Shown here: piece by piece, positions 33,493-41,455 of the stretch
Position numbering within the stretch: position 1 is the first letter of the stretch
How the letters are laid out: each line of letters opens with the position of its first letter
Assembly: GCA_963621245.1 (NCBI GenBank)
Contig: CAVFCW010000006.1
Span: forward strand, 48,680 to 112,679
Origin: SIG603 sp963621245
Lineage (GTDB): Bacteria > Bacillota > Clostridia > Oscillospirales > Acutalibacteraceae
Reading direction: 5' to 3'
DNA: 64,000 nt
Notes under the pieces: model-generated
Told to the model about the DNA's origin: nothing
Database searches by the model: none
The model's input: only the letters and a program-made list of their open reading frames with translations
Translations under genes and position numbers: made by a program

Positions 33493-33785
33493 TTACTTTA
33501 ATCTGCAATAACAGGTGTTTTTGCCTTTGCCTTCTTTTTGGATTTCACCGAGCGAAATCAAATCCCTAAATGCTTTTTCTATCGTGCTATCTTTAAGTGT
33601 AGGACATAATTCGCGAATTTCCTGTTTCGAATATCCTGTTTATTGAAACGACCGATTTTGTTCATGCTTGCCCGTCTGACCATTTCAAGAGGGGAAAGTT
33701 TGGTCTCGACTAGGGAAAAGCAATCTTCAAAATCTTTGCATGCTGCAAGAATGGTTCCGAGCAAATATATTATTTAGTATTAAAT
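33493..33785 (-). pseudogene. C-terminal relic of a Fic-family protein
   Basis: On the minus strand one frame reads GTILAACKDFEDCFSLVETK, LSPLEMVRRASMNKIGRFNK; after a one-base shift near 33615 it continues KQEIRELCPTLKDSTIEKAF and ends GKGKNTCYCRLK. This is the winged-helix tail of Fic/DOC-type AMP-transferase proteins, whose catalytic HPFxxGNGR part is absent. The IS256 element lies a few bases after its end. Confidence 0.6.
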
Positions 33786-33800
33786 TCATATACGGTCTTT

Positions 33801-34499
33801 TTAGTTTGGCAGATAAATAACATGCAATTTTTTGGTAGTCGGTATATCGCCGCATTTCTCGTTACGGGCAAGATAATAAATTTTGTTTGCTACAATGTCA
33901 GCGGCTCTTATCAATAATTTTGATTGAGAATTGCAGAATTCTAACGAGATAACCTCCGTTTTTGGAAAAATTGGGGGATAGAATTTCTTGTAATTATAGT
34001 TGTATGTTCCCAACTTGAATTCTTGCTCTAAAGCCTCCTTTAATTCATATATGCCATTGGTAGCTGTATTGTGTTCATCAACATAAAAGAAAATTCGCTC
34101 AACTTCATCGGGGTTGAGCAAATCGGCGTAAATATAACTCTCAAAGGCTTTTCTTACAGCAATTTTATAGGCGTAATCAAGATAACGTTGTTTGGCTTTC
34201 TTGTTTTGAAAGATTTTGTCCATGACTTTATTTTGGTTAATAATAACGCCAAATTTGTAACAATTGTTTAAGGAGCGGAACAATTTGTTTTTTTCTTTGT
34301 TTGTGATTTGAGACGCTTTTAATTCATAATTTTTGGCAACACCTTTATTTGCTCTAAGAACTTTTTCGGCGTGAGAATACTTTCTCGACCAGAGGTCTTT
34401 GCTTTCTGTTCCAAACAGAATTACTCCTCCAAAAACAAAGTATTGATTATGTGCTTTATCGAAAACACCTGATTCGTCAGAATAAACATATATGTTCAT
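33801..34499 (-). CDS. DUF3800 domain-containing protein
   Basis: The 232-residue protein starts NIYVYSDESGVFDKAHNQYF, the hallmark of DUF3800, a predicted RNase H-fold family with a conserved YxDESG strand and a second aspartate in FFYVDEHNTA. The C-terminal SKLLIRAADIVANKIYYLARN (A-D-x-x-A) is also typical. The family is widespread in mobile and defence regions and its biochemical role is unknown. ATG 34499 follows AGAGGATG; the frame extends 13 codons upstream through the leader terminator, which is not used. Its mRNA begins at a strong promoter and carries a structured leader ending in a terminator (34534-34550), so expression must be controlled by read-through or by processing. Confidence 0.85.
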   Translation of the reverse strand: MNIYVYSDESGVFDKAHNQYFVFGGVILFGTESKDLWSRKYSHAEKVLRANKGVAKNYELKASQITNKEKNKLFRSLNNCYKFGVIINQNKVMDKIFQNKKAKQRYLDYAYKIAVRKAFESYIYADLLNPDEVERIFFYVDEHNTATNGIYELKEALEQEFKLGTYNYNYKKFYPPIFPKTEVISLEFCNSQSKLLIRAADIVANKIYYLARNEKCGDIPTTKKLHVIYLPN

Positions 34500-34533
34500 A
34501 TCATCCTCTAAAATATTCTTGGAAAATAAAAAA

Positions 34534-34601
34534 GCCACCTGTTCGGTGGCATCATGACCGACGATATTACATATCGCTTAAACGCTAATTCGGTATCATG
34601 A
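34534..34601 (-). ncRNA. structured leader RNA with terminator upstream of the DUF3800 gene
   Basis: Read on the minus strand, an outer stem TCATGATACCGA/TCGGTCATGA (34552-34601) encloses a perfect hairpin CGATAT-gta-ATATCG (34562-34576). It is followed immediately by a terminator hairpin GCCACC-gaaca-GGTGGC with a T-run (34525-34550), all between promoter and gene. Candidate structured RNAs found upstream of DUF3800 genes have been reported as DUF3800 RNA motifs; this could be one of them or a related type. The same layout (small structured RNA, terminator, protein) also occurs in type III toxin-antitoxin loci. Confidence 0.55.
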
Positions 34602-34630
34602 CTATACAGCGTATCTCTACCTGCAATTCT

Positions 34631-34659
34631 ATTTTAACGAAAATTATTCGCTTTTTCAA
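34631..34659 (-). promoter_or_regulatory. promoter of the DUF3800 leader RNA and gene
   Basis: On the minus strand: TTGAAA (34654-34659), 17-bp spacer, TAAAAT (34631-34636); start of transcription is expected near 34624. Confidence 0.7.
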
Positions 34660-34867
34660 CCCCCAATATTAAATTTAGGAGAAAATTAAGTATAGAACAA
34701 AAGAGCACTTTTAGAGCAGTTTTTCGTTTTATTATTGTATGATTAAGTTAAAGAAAGGCTTATCAGCTTATATCTAACAGAAATGCGGTGGTTGCGGTGA
34801 AAAAAGCTTTCGATTATGATAAAAGGATATTAAATCTGAAACTAGATCGTGATTTTGAAAGCAAAAG

Positions 34868-34919
34868 AAAATCGCAGTACAGAGCCATTTCTTAGAAATC
34901 AGCTTCATACTGCGATTTT
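34868..34919 (-). terminator. terminator of the tRNA-Thr gene
   Basis: A 12-bp stem AAAATCGCAGTA/TACTGCGATTTT, with a small inner ATTTC/GAAAT hairpin, lies six bases beyond the encoded CCA end and is followed by T-rich sequence on the minus strand. Confidence 0.75.
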
Positions 34920-34924
34920 AATTT

Positions 34925-35000
34925 TGGAGCTACCGACGGGACTCGAACCCACGACCTGCTGATTACGAATCAGCTGCACTACCAACTGTGCTACAGTAGC
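34925..35000 (-). tRNA. tRNA-Thr (anticodon CGT)
   Basis: The minus strand gives a 76-nt cloverleaf: acceptor GCTACTG pairing with CGGTAGC, D-arm GCAC-AGTTGGTA-GTGC, anticodon stem GCTGA/TCAGC with loop TTCGTAA (anticodon CGT, reading ACG), five-base variable loop, T-arm with TTCGAGT, discriminator T and an encoded CCA. Its 3' end points into the accessory island, which is the side where integrative elements insert at tRNA genes, but no duplicated 3' end was found at the other island edge. Confidence 0.93.
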
Positions 35001-35019
35001 ATTTTTCTCAACGAAGCCT

Positions 35020-35048
35020 ATTATAATAAAAAATAACAAATTAGTCAA
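35020..35048 (-). promoter_or_regulatory. promoter of tRNA-Thr
   Basis: On the minus strand: TTGACT (35043-35048), 17-bp spacer, perfect TATAAT (35020-35025), 20 bp before the tRNA. Confidence 0.75.
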
Positions 35049-35188
35049 GAGTATTGCCATTTATTTATTTGTGTGATAGAATGATTATAGCAAAAGCAAC
35101 AAAAATATATGACATTCGTACCTAAGTTTGTACCCTTGATAGATTTTTAACAATATTGGAATATTGATATTGCATTCTCAATTAAGTT

Positions 35189-35206
35189 GTGTTAAACTTT
35201 TGTCAA
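35189..35206. promoter_or_regulatory. Rex-like operator before the first rex gene
   Basis: GTGTTAA-ACTT-TTGTCAA matches 11 of 14 fixed positions of the Rex consensus and lies 28 bp before the rex start codon. A lone half-site TTAACAA also occurs near 35149. It suggests self-control of the rex-adhE unit. Confidence 0.45.
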
Positions 35207-35233
35207 ACAACAGAGATACGGAGGTTAAACAAA

Positions 35234-35863
35234 ATGACTGTCTCAGGAATTCCCAAACAAACACTTCTGAGATTGCCTATATATCTTAATTACCTTAAGC
35301 AGATATCATGCTCGGGAACCGAGAATATGTCGGCAACAAAAATAGCAGCGGCGCTTAACCTTAACCATGTTGTGGTAAGAAAAGATCTGGCTTCGATTTC
35401 GAGTTCGGGCAAGCCGAAGGTCGGTTACAACGTTAACCAACTGATAGGTGAGCTTGAGAGTTTTCTCGGATATAACGACTCGCTCAATGCAGTGATAGTA
35501 GGTGCGGGAAGTCTCGGAAAGGCTCTTTTAAAGCACGAGGGATTTTCGGAGTGCGGCTTCAATATAATCGCCGCATTTGACAATAACCCTGCGGCTTGTA
35601 ATGACAAGAGCATAAAGAAAGCAATTTTGCCCGTGGAAAGACTTAAAGAATTTGCAAAGCTGAATCATGTCAAGGTGGGAATAATCACCTGCCCGGACAG
35701 TGCGGCTCAGCAGACGGCGGATTTATTGGTCGATTCCGATATTTACTCGATTTGGAATTTCACTTCGGTACAGATTACGGTTCCGGAATATGTTTATGTG
35801 CTTAACGAGAATATGGCGTCTTCGCTGATTCTCCTCTCAAAACATATTAACGGTAAACAGTAA
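35234..35863 (+). CDS. rex: redox-sensing transcriptional repressor, Rex family (adhE-linked copy)
   Basis: The 209-residue protein has the winged helix of Rex at the N-terminus (LLRLPIYLNYLKQI, then VVRKDLASISSSGKPKVGYNV) and a Rossmann domain with AVIVGAGSLGKALLKHE. The family binds DNA when NAD is high and releases when NADH accumulates. The recognition helix differs from that of the second Rex (VVRKDLASIS against QIRQDFNCFG). The start ATG 35234 follows GGAGG. It lies 54 bp before adhE without an intervening terminator, so the two are probably cotranscribed and adhE is its likely target. Confidence 0.88.
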   Translation: MTVSGIPKQTLLRLPIYLNYLKQISCSGTENMSATKIAAALNLNHVVVRKDLASISSSGKPKVGYNVNQLIGELESFLGYNDSLNAVIVGAGSLGKALLKHEGFSECGFNIIAAFDNNPAACNDKSIKKAILPVERLKEFAKLNHVKVGIITCPDSAAQQTADLLVDSDIYSIWNFTSVQITVPEYVYVLNENMASSLILLSKHINGKQ

Positions 35864-35917
35864 ATTCTACATAAAACAAAAGAAAGTATGCAAACAAAGA
35901 AAGGCGAGGTATTCATT

Positions 35918-38521
35918 ATGGAAAATAAGAACACCTATGAAGTAGTCGACAGCGTAGAGAGCTTCGAAAGACTGCTCGCAAGAGTAAGAGAGGCTGAGAA
36001 GATTTTTGCTACCTACACACAGGAGCAGGTAGACAAGATTTTCAGAGAAGCAGCTGTTGCAGCTAACATGGCAAGAATTCCGCTTGCTAAGATGGCTGTA
36101 GAAGAGACAGGCATGGGCATTGTTGAGGACAAGATCATCAAGAATCACTATGCTGCAGAGTACATCTACAACAAGTACAAGGATACTAAGACTTGCGGAG
36201 TTGTTGAAGATGATCCGGTTTACGGTTACAAGAGAATTGCTGAGCCGTACGGCGTTATCGCAGCTGTTATCCCGACAACAAACCCAACTTCAACGGCTAT
36301 CTTCAAAACTCTTATTTCTCTTAAGACAAGAAACGGTATCATCATCAGCCCGCATCCGCGTGCAAAGAAGAGCACAATTGCTGCTGCTAAGATCGTTCTT
36401 GAGGCTGCTGTTAAGGCTGGTGCTCCTGAGGGAATCATCGGATGGATTGACGTTCCTTCACTTGAGCTCACAAACCTCGTTATGAAAGAGGCTGACCTCA
36501 TCCTCGCTACAGGCGGTCCCGGAATGGTTAAGGCTGCTTATTCTTCCGGTAAGCCGGCACTCGGCGTTGGCGCAGGTAACGTTCCTGCTATCATCGACGA
36601 TACAGCAGATGTTACACTCGCTGTTAACTCCATCATTCATTCAAAGACATTTGATAACGGTATGATTTGTGCTTCCGAGCAGTCCGTTATCGTTCTTCCT
36701 TCAGTTTACAAGCAGGTTAAGGCTGAGTTTGCAAAGAGAAATTGCTATTTCTTAAAGCCCGATGAGATTGAGAAGGTCAGAAAGACCATTATCATTAACG
36801 GCGCACTTAACGCAAAGATTGTTGGTCAGCCTGCATACAAGATTGCTGAGCTCGCTGGTGTAACAGTTCCCGAGTACACAAAGATTCTCATCGGTGAAGT
36901 TGAGAGCGTTGATATCTCTGAGGAATTCGCTCACGAGAAGCTTTCTCCGGTTCTTGCTATGTACAAGGCTGAGGACTTCGACGATGCTATCGCAAAGGCA
37001 TCTCAGCTCATCGCAGACGGCGGTTACGGACATTCATCTTCTCTTTACATCAACGTAAACGAGAAAGAGAAGCTTGCTAAGCACCAGGCTGCTATGAAGA
37101 CTTGCCGTATCCTTGTTAACACTCCGTCATCTCACGGTGGTATCGGTGATCTTTATAACTTTAAACTCGCTCCGTCTCTTACACTTGGTTGCGGATCTTG
37201 GGGTGGTAACTCCGTTTCCGAAAACGTTGGTGTAAAGCACCTTATCAATCTTAAAACAGTTGCTGAGAGGAGAGAGAACATGCTTTGGTTCAGAACACCT
37301 TCCAAGGTATATTTCAGAAAGGGCTGTACACCTGTTGCTCTTGATGAGCTCAAGACTGTTCTCGGCAAGAAGAGAGCATTCCTCGTAACCGACAGCTTCT
37401 TATATAAGAATAACTACACAAAGGGAATTACAGATAAGCTCGATGAAATGGGCATCAAGTATGAGGTCTTCAGCGACGTTCAGCCTGATCCGACTCTTGC
37501 TTCCGCTAAAGCCGGTGCAGCTATAATGTCTAAGTTTGAGCCTGACGTTATCATTGCTCTCGGTGGTGGTTCCGCAATGGACGCTGCTAAGATCATGTGG
37601 GTTCTCTATGAGCATCCGGACGCAGACTTCTACAGAATGGCTATGGACTTCATGGATATCAGAAAGAGAATTTACACATTCCCGAAGATGGGCGAGAAGG
37701 CATACTTCATTGCTATTCCTACATCATCCGGTACAGGTTCAGAGGTTACTCCGTTCGCTGTTATCACAGATGAGAAGACAGGCACAAAGTATCCGCTTGC
37801 TGACTATGAGCTCCTTCCGAACATGGCTATTGTCGATACAGACAACATGATGACTCAGCCTAAGGGACTTACATCCGCTTCCGGTGTTGACGTTCTTACT
37901 CATGCAATGGAGGCTTATGTATCCATCATGGCTTCTGAGTTCTCTGACGGTCCTGCTCTTAAGGCTGCTAAGCTCGTATTCGAGTATCTCCCGAGAGCAT
38001 ACGACAACGGAAACGATGTTGAGGCAAGAAACAGAATGGCAGAGGCTTCCTGCTTGGCAGGTATGGCATTCGCAAATGCATTCCTCGGACTCAACCACTC
38101 CATGGCTCATAAGCTCGGTGCATATCATCACATTGCTCACGGTACAGCTAACGCTATCATCCTCACAAACGTTATGAGATACAACGCAGAGGACGACATC
38201 GCTAAGATGGGTACATTCTCTCAGTACACATATCCGCATGCATTTGACAGATATGTCGAGATGGCTAAGTTCATCGGTATCAAGGGCAAGAATGACCATG
38301 AGGTCTTCGAGAACTTCATCAAGGCAATTGAGGAGCTCAAGGAGCATGTTGGTATCAAGAAGACAATTGCAGACTACGGCGTAGACGAGCAGTACTTCCT
38401 CGATACTCTTGACGATATGGTTGAGCACGCATTTGATGACCAGTGCACAGGTGCTAACCCGCGTTATCCTAAGATGTCCGATATTAAGGAGCTTTATCTG
38501 AAGTCCTATTACGGTAAATAA
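35918..38521 (+). CDS. adhE: bifunctional acetaldehyde-CoA/alcohol dehydrogenase
   Basis: The 867-residue protein combines an N-terminal aldehyde dehydrogenase (about 1-440; GVIAAVIPTTNPTSTAIFK, and the catalytic cysteine in NGMICASEQS) with a C-terminal iron alcohol dehydrogenase (about 450-867; GGGSAMDAAKIMW, then GVDVLTHAMEAYVS and LGLNHSMAHKLGAYHHIAHG supplying the metal ligands). It reduces acetyl-CoA through acetaldehyde to ethanol, oxidising two NADH, and typically forms spirosomes. The start ATG 35918 follows AAGGCGAGG. The high use of preferred codons (many AAG, GCT, CTC) suggests strong expression. A rex gene lies just upstream and a phosphotransferase gene just downstream in the same direction. 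Confidence 0.97.
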   Translation: MENKNTYEVVDSVESFERLLARVREAEKIFATYTQEQVDKIFREAAVAANMARIPLAKMAVEETGMGIVEDKIIKNHYAAEYIYNKYKDTKTCGVVEDDPVYGYKRIAEPYGVIAAVIPTTNPTSTAIFKTLISLKTRNGIIISPHPRAKKSTIAAAKIVLEAAVKAGAPEGIIGWIDVPSLELTNLVMKEADLILATGGPGMVKAAYSSGKPALGVGAGNVPAIIDDTADVTLAVNSIIHSKTFDNGMICASEQSVIVLPSVYKQVKAEFAKRNCYFLKPDEIEKVRKTIIINGALNAKIVGQPAYKIAELAGVTVPEYTKILIGEVESVDISEEFAHEKLSPVLAMYKAEDFDDAIAKASQLIADGGYGHSSSLYINVNEKEKLAKHQAAMKTCRILVNTPSSHGGIGDLYNFKLAPSLTLGCGSWGGNSVSENVGVKHLINLKTVAERRENMLWFRTPSKVYFRKGCTPVALDELKTVLGKKRAFLVTDSFLYKNNYTKGITDKLDEMGIKYEVFSDVQPDPTLASAKAGAAIMSKFEPDVIIALGGGSAMDAAKIMWVLYEHPDADFYRMAMDFMDIRKRIYTFPKMGEKAYFIAIPTSSGTGSEVTPFAVITDEKTGTKYPLADYELLPNMAIVDTDNMMTQPKGLTSASGVDVLTHAMEAYVSIMASEFSDGPALKAAKLVFEYLPRAYDNGNDVEARNRMAEASCLAGMAFANAFLGLNHSMAHKLGAYHHIAHGTANAIILTNVMRYNAEDDIAKMGTFSQYTYPHAFDRYVEMAKFIGIKGKNDHEVFENFIKAIEELKEHVGIKKTIADYGVDEQYFLDTLDDMVEHAFDDQCTGANPRYPKMSDIKELYLKSYYGK

Positions 38522-38550
38522 TCCGTTAAACATTAAGGGAGGATTTAATT

Positions 38551-39297
38551 ATGGTACTTAATGAAGTTGTAGCAACAAGACCTGACAAGACCGTATACAA
38601 AGACGGAGACCTTGCTATTAAGGTTTTTGACGAAAATTATTCCAAGGCAGATATTCTCAACGAGGCACTTAACATTGCCAGAGTTGAGCAGACAGGCATC
38701 AACATCCCGGGCGTAAGAGCTGTTACGGTAGTTGAAGGAAAATGGGCTATTGTAACCGATTACATCGAGGGCAAGACTTTAGCAGAGCTCATGGCTGAGA
38801 ATCCGGACAAAGAGGACGAATACCTCAATATGTTTGTTGACATTCAGCTTGAGATGCATGCTCACAAGGCTCCGCTTCTCACAAAGCTTTGGGATAAGAT
38901 GCAGAGAAAGATCGGCGAAACCGACTTCGACGCAACAACAAGATACGAGCTTCAGACAAGACTTGATTCTCTTCCGAAGCATCACAAGCTTTGCCACGGT
39001 GACTTCAATCCGTCCAACATCATCATAAAGAATGATGGTACGGCATACATCATCGACTGGTCTCACGCAACTCAGGGTAACGCATCTGCTGATGCAGCGA
39101 GAACTTATCTTCTCTTCACTCTGAAGAACAAGGAGCTTGCAGACAAGTATCTCAACCTCTTCTGCAAGAAGAGCGATACAGCAAAGCAGTATGTTCAGAA
39201 GTGGCTTCCGATTGTTGCAGCATCCTACACTGTAAAGGGAAGTGCCGAAGAAAAGGCTTTCCTTAGCAGCTGGGTAAATGTTGTCGACTACGAATAA
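38551..39297 (+). CDS. phosphotransferase family protein (APH/choline-kinase-like)
   Basis: The 248-residue protein has the small-molecule kinase fold. The glycine-poor N-lobe has LAIKVFDENY (the ATP-binding lysine), IVTDYIEGKTLAELM is the hinge, HKLCHGDFNPSNIIIKNDG is the catalytic loop (H-G-D-x-x-x-x-N) and YIIDWSHA is the metal-binding aspartate. Such proteins phosphorylate aminoglycosides, sugars or other hydroxyl compounds; this one resembles the group often called TIGR02172-type phosphotransferases. It follows adhE by 29 bp with GGGAGGAT before the ATG and is followed by a terminator, so it is likely in the rex-adhE operon. Its link to ethanol metabolism is unknown. Confidence 0.8.
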   Translation: MVLNEVVATRPDKTVYKDGDLAIKVFDENYSKADILNEALNIARVEQTGINIPGVRAVTVVEGKWAIVTDYIEGKTLAELMAENPDKEDEYLNMFVDIQLEMHAHKAPLLTKLWDKMQRKIGETDFDATTRYELQTRLDSLPKHHKLCHGDFNPSNIIIKNDGTAYIIDWSHATQGNASADAARTYLLFTLKNKELADKYLNLFCKKSDTAKQYVQKWLPIVAASYTVKGSAEEKAFLSSWVNVVDYE

Positions 39298-39325
39298 TTC
39301 CTAAGGGATAATATAAGCTAAGTGC

Positions 39326-39358
39326 AGCCCTCAGCCCGTAAAGGCTGGGGGCTTTGCA
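39326..39358 (+). terminator. terminator of the rex-adhE-phosphotransferase unit
   Basis: An 11-bp stem AGCCCTCAGCC/GGCTGGGGGCT with six-base loop and a short T tail. Confidence 0.75.
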
Positions 39359-39387
39359 TATGACGTTTAGTTACAAAATGGACGTGA

Positions 39388-39488
39388 AAAGTAAAGTTAC
39401 TTTATGCAATTCATAACATGGAATCTACCGTAAAGAAATATGGCTTTACGATACTTTATTTTGCGAAAATCTTTACTTAATCTTTACT
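39388..39488. promoter_or_regulatory. cluster of GTAAAG/CTTTAC boxes upstream of pncB
   Basis: A perfect palindrome AAAGTAA-AG-TTACTTT (39388-39403), a second inverted pair CGTAAAG/CTTTACG (39429-39450) and two direct CTTTACTT copies (39471-39489) lie within 100 bp, the last overlapping the -35 box. The rest of this 316-bp gap holds the adhE terminator and the promoter. The pattern fits a multi-site operator for a cofactor-responsive repressor. It does not match an NAD riboswitch that I know. Confidence 0.45.
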
Positions 39489-39510
39489 TTTTAAATTATT
39501 GTGATAAAAT
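39483..39510 (+). promoter_or_regulatory. promoter of pncB
   Basis: TTTACT (39483-39488), 16-bp spacer, TAAAAT (39505-39510), about 100 bp before the start codon. Confidence 0.55.
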
Positions 39511-39613
39511 GGATAGGTAAGATTTGCTTTGAAGGGTCAAATTCTCTTCTTGGCTTTTGTGTGCTGTATTTATATTACGTCCGATTTTGATTTAAAGGGC
39601 ACGGGGATATATT

Positions 39614-41074
39614 ATGAGTGTTTCACTTTATGAGCAAAAGATAAATTTAACTATGCTCACCGATTTCTATGAAATAACCATGGCTAACGGCTATTTCGCA
39701 AAAGGATTCAAGGATAAGATTTGTTACTTCGACATGTTTTTCAGAAAAGTTCCTGATGGCGGTGGTTTTGCTATCATGGCTGGTGTTGAACAGCTTGTCG
39801 AGTATCTCAGCAATTTGAGATTTACAGATGATGACATAGCTTATTTGAGATCCAAGAAAATCTTTAAAGAAGAGTTTTTGGCATACCTTGCCGATTTCAA
39901 GTTTACATGCGATGTTTGGTGCGTTCCCGAGGGAACACCTATTTTCCCCGGAGAGCCGCTTGTGACTGTAAAGGGGCCTGCAATTCAGGCTCAGTTTATC
40001 GAAACAATGGTTCTGCTTTGCATCAATCATCAGTCGCTTATTGCCACAAAGACAAACAGAATTGTCAGAGCGGCACAGGGCAGAGCTGTAATGGAATTCG
40101 GCTCGAGAAGAGCTCAGAGTTTTGACGGAGCTGTTTATGGCGCAAGAGCCGCTTATATCGGCGGATGCATCGGAACGGCTTGTACGATAAGCGATGAGAT
40201 GTTCGGCGTGCCGGCACTCGGAACTATGGCTCATTCTTGGGTTCAGCTTTTTGATAACGAATATGAAGCATTTAAGGCTTACGCAGAGGAGTATCCGCAG
40301 AACTGCACGCTTCTTGTCGATACCTATAATGTTTTGCGTTCGGGCGTTCCCAATGCGATAAAGGTTTTCAACGAGGTTTTGGCACCGCTTGGCTATCGTC
40401 CTGCGGGAATTCGCATCGATTCGGGCGATATTACTTATCTTTCGAGAAAAGCAAGACAGATGCTCGATGAAGCCGGATATGAAGATTGTAAAATTTGTGC
40501 TTCAAATTCACTTGACGAATACATAATTCGTGATATGCTTATGCAGGGAGCAAAAATTGATTCCTTCGGAGTAGGCGAAAGACTTATAACTTCTTCTTCC
40601 GAACCTGTTTTCGGCGGAGTTTACAAGTTGGTCGGCGTAGAGCGTGAAGACGGCACAATTGAGCCGAAAATCAAGATTAGCGAAAATGTTTCCAAGATAA
40701 CGACACCGGGATTTAAAGAGCTTTGGCGTCTTTATGACAGAGACACCGATAAAGCCATTGCCGATGTTATAACCATGCACGGGGAAATTATTGACGACGA
40801 AAAGCCGTACACGATATTTGACCCGAACAATACATGGAAAAAGAAAACTCTTGATAATTTCAGAGCAGTTCCGATCAGAAACAAAATTTTTGAGAACGGG
40901 CAGTGCCTTTATAATCCGAGAAACTTAAATGCGATAAGAGCTTATTGTTCTTCTCAGGTTGAAACCTTATGGGAAGAGGTAACGAGATTTGAAAATCCGC
41001 ACAGCTACTATGTGGATTTATCGCAGGATCTTTGGGACGTAAAGAACAAATTGCTTTCTGAAAAATCATTTTGA
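39614..41074 (+). CDS. pncB: nicotinate phosphoribosyltransferase
   Basis: The 486-residue protein is a full-length type II phosphoribosyltransferase. LLTDFYEIT-like MLTDFYEITMANGYF opens the N-terminal domain, VMEFGSRRAQSFDGA is the nicotinate-binding segment, TMAHSWVQLF contains the histidine phosphorylated by ATP in this family, and GIRIDSGDITYLSRKAR is the phosphoribosyl-phosphate site; GVGERLITSS follows. It makes nicotinate mononucleotide from nicotinate and PRPP for NAD salvage. The start is supported by GGGGAT upstream. It ends eight bases before the RNase P RNA gene, so part of rnpB transcription may come from the pncB promoter. Regulation by the CTTTAC boxes is inferred. Confidence 0.95.
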   Translation: MSVSLYEQKINLTMLTDFYEITMANGYFAKGFKDKICYFDMFFRKVPDGGGFAIMAGVEQLVEYLSNLRFTDDDIAYLRSKKIFKEEFLAYLADFKFTCDVWCVPEGTPIFPGEPLVTVKGPAIQAQFIETMVLLCINHQSLIATKTNRIVRAAQGRAVMEFGSRRAQSFDGAVYGARAAYIGGCIGTACTISDEMFGVPALGTMAHSWVQLFDNEYEAFKAYAEEYPQNCTLLVDTYNVLRSGVPNAIKVFNEVLAPLGYRPAGIRIDSGDITYLSRKARQMLDEAGYEDCKICASNSLDEYIIRDMLMQGAKIDSFGVGERLITSSSEPVFGGVYKLVGVEREDGTIEPKIKISENVSKITTPGFKELWRLYDRDTDKAIADVITMHGEIIDDEKPYTIFDPNNTWKKKTLDNFRAVPIRNKIFENGQCLYNPRNLNAIRAYCSSQVETLWEEVTRFENPHSYYVDLSQDLWDVKNKLLSEKSF

Positions 41075-41081
41075 TATATTA

Positions 41082-41421
41082 TTGAGCGGATCAGACAGTT
41101 GCGGATGGGCGAACGAAAGGGCTCATCTGAGGAAAGTCCGGGCTCCACAGGGCAAGAATAACGGCTAACGGCCGCCGGGGGCGACCCCAGGGAAAGTACA
41201 ACAGAGATATACCGCCGTATTTACGGTAAGGGTGGAAAGGCGAGGTAAGAGCTCACCGGTATAATGGAGACATTATAGCCATGCAAACCCTATTCGGAGC
41301 AACACCGCGGAGAAACATATGCCTGCCCGGCAGTTTCGTGGAGGTGGCGTGAGTCAAGCAGTAATGCTTGATTAAGATAGATGACTGTCTAATACAGAAC
41401 CCGGCTTACAGATTCGGTCAA
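41082..41421 (+). ncRNA. rnpB: RNase P RNA (bacterial class A)
   Basis: The transcript contains the universal GAGGAAAGTCCGGGCTCC (P4/CR I) near 41128, ACAACAGAGATA and GGTGGAAAGGCGAGGTAAGA in the specificity domain, and the CR V segment ACAGAACCCGGCTTAC near the 3' end. TTGAGCGGATC at the 5' end pairs with GATTCGGTCAA at the 3' end (helix P1), which sets both limits. It is the catalytic RNA that trims tRNA 5' leaders. Confidence 0.96.
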
Positions 41422-41455
41422 TTTTAATATTATAACTGAAAGGTAGTTTCTAACA

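Noticed and set aside
37739..38533. A 264-codon open frame antisense to adhE
   Set aside because: It is a shadow of the strongly biased adhE codons, with no start signal.
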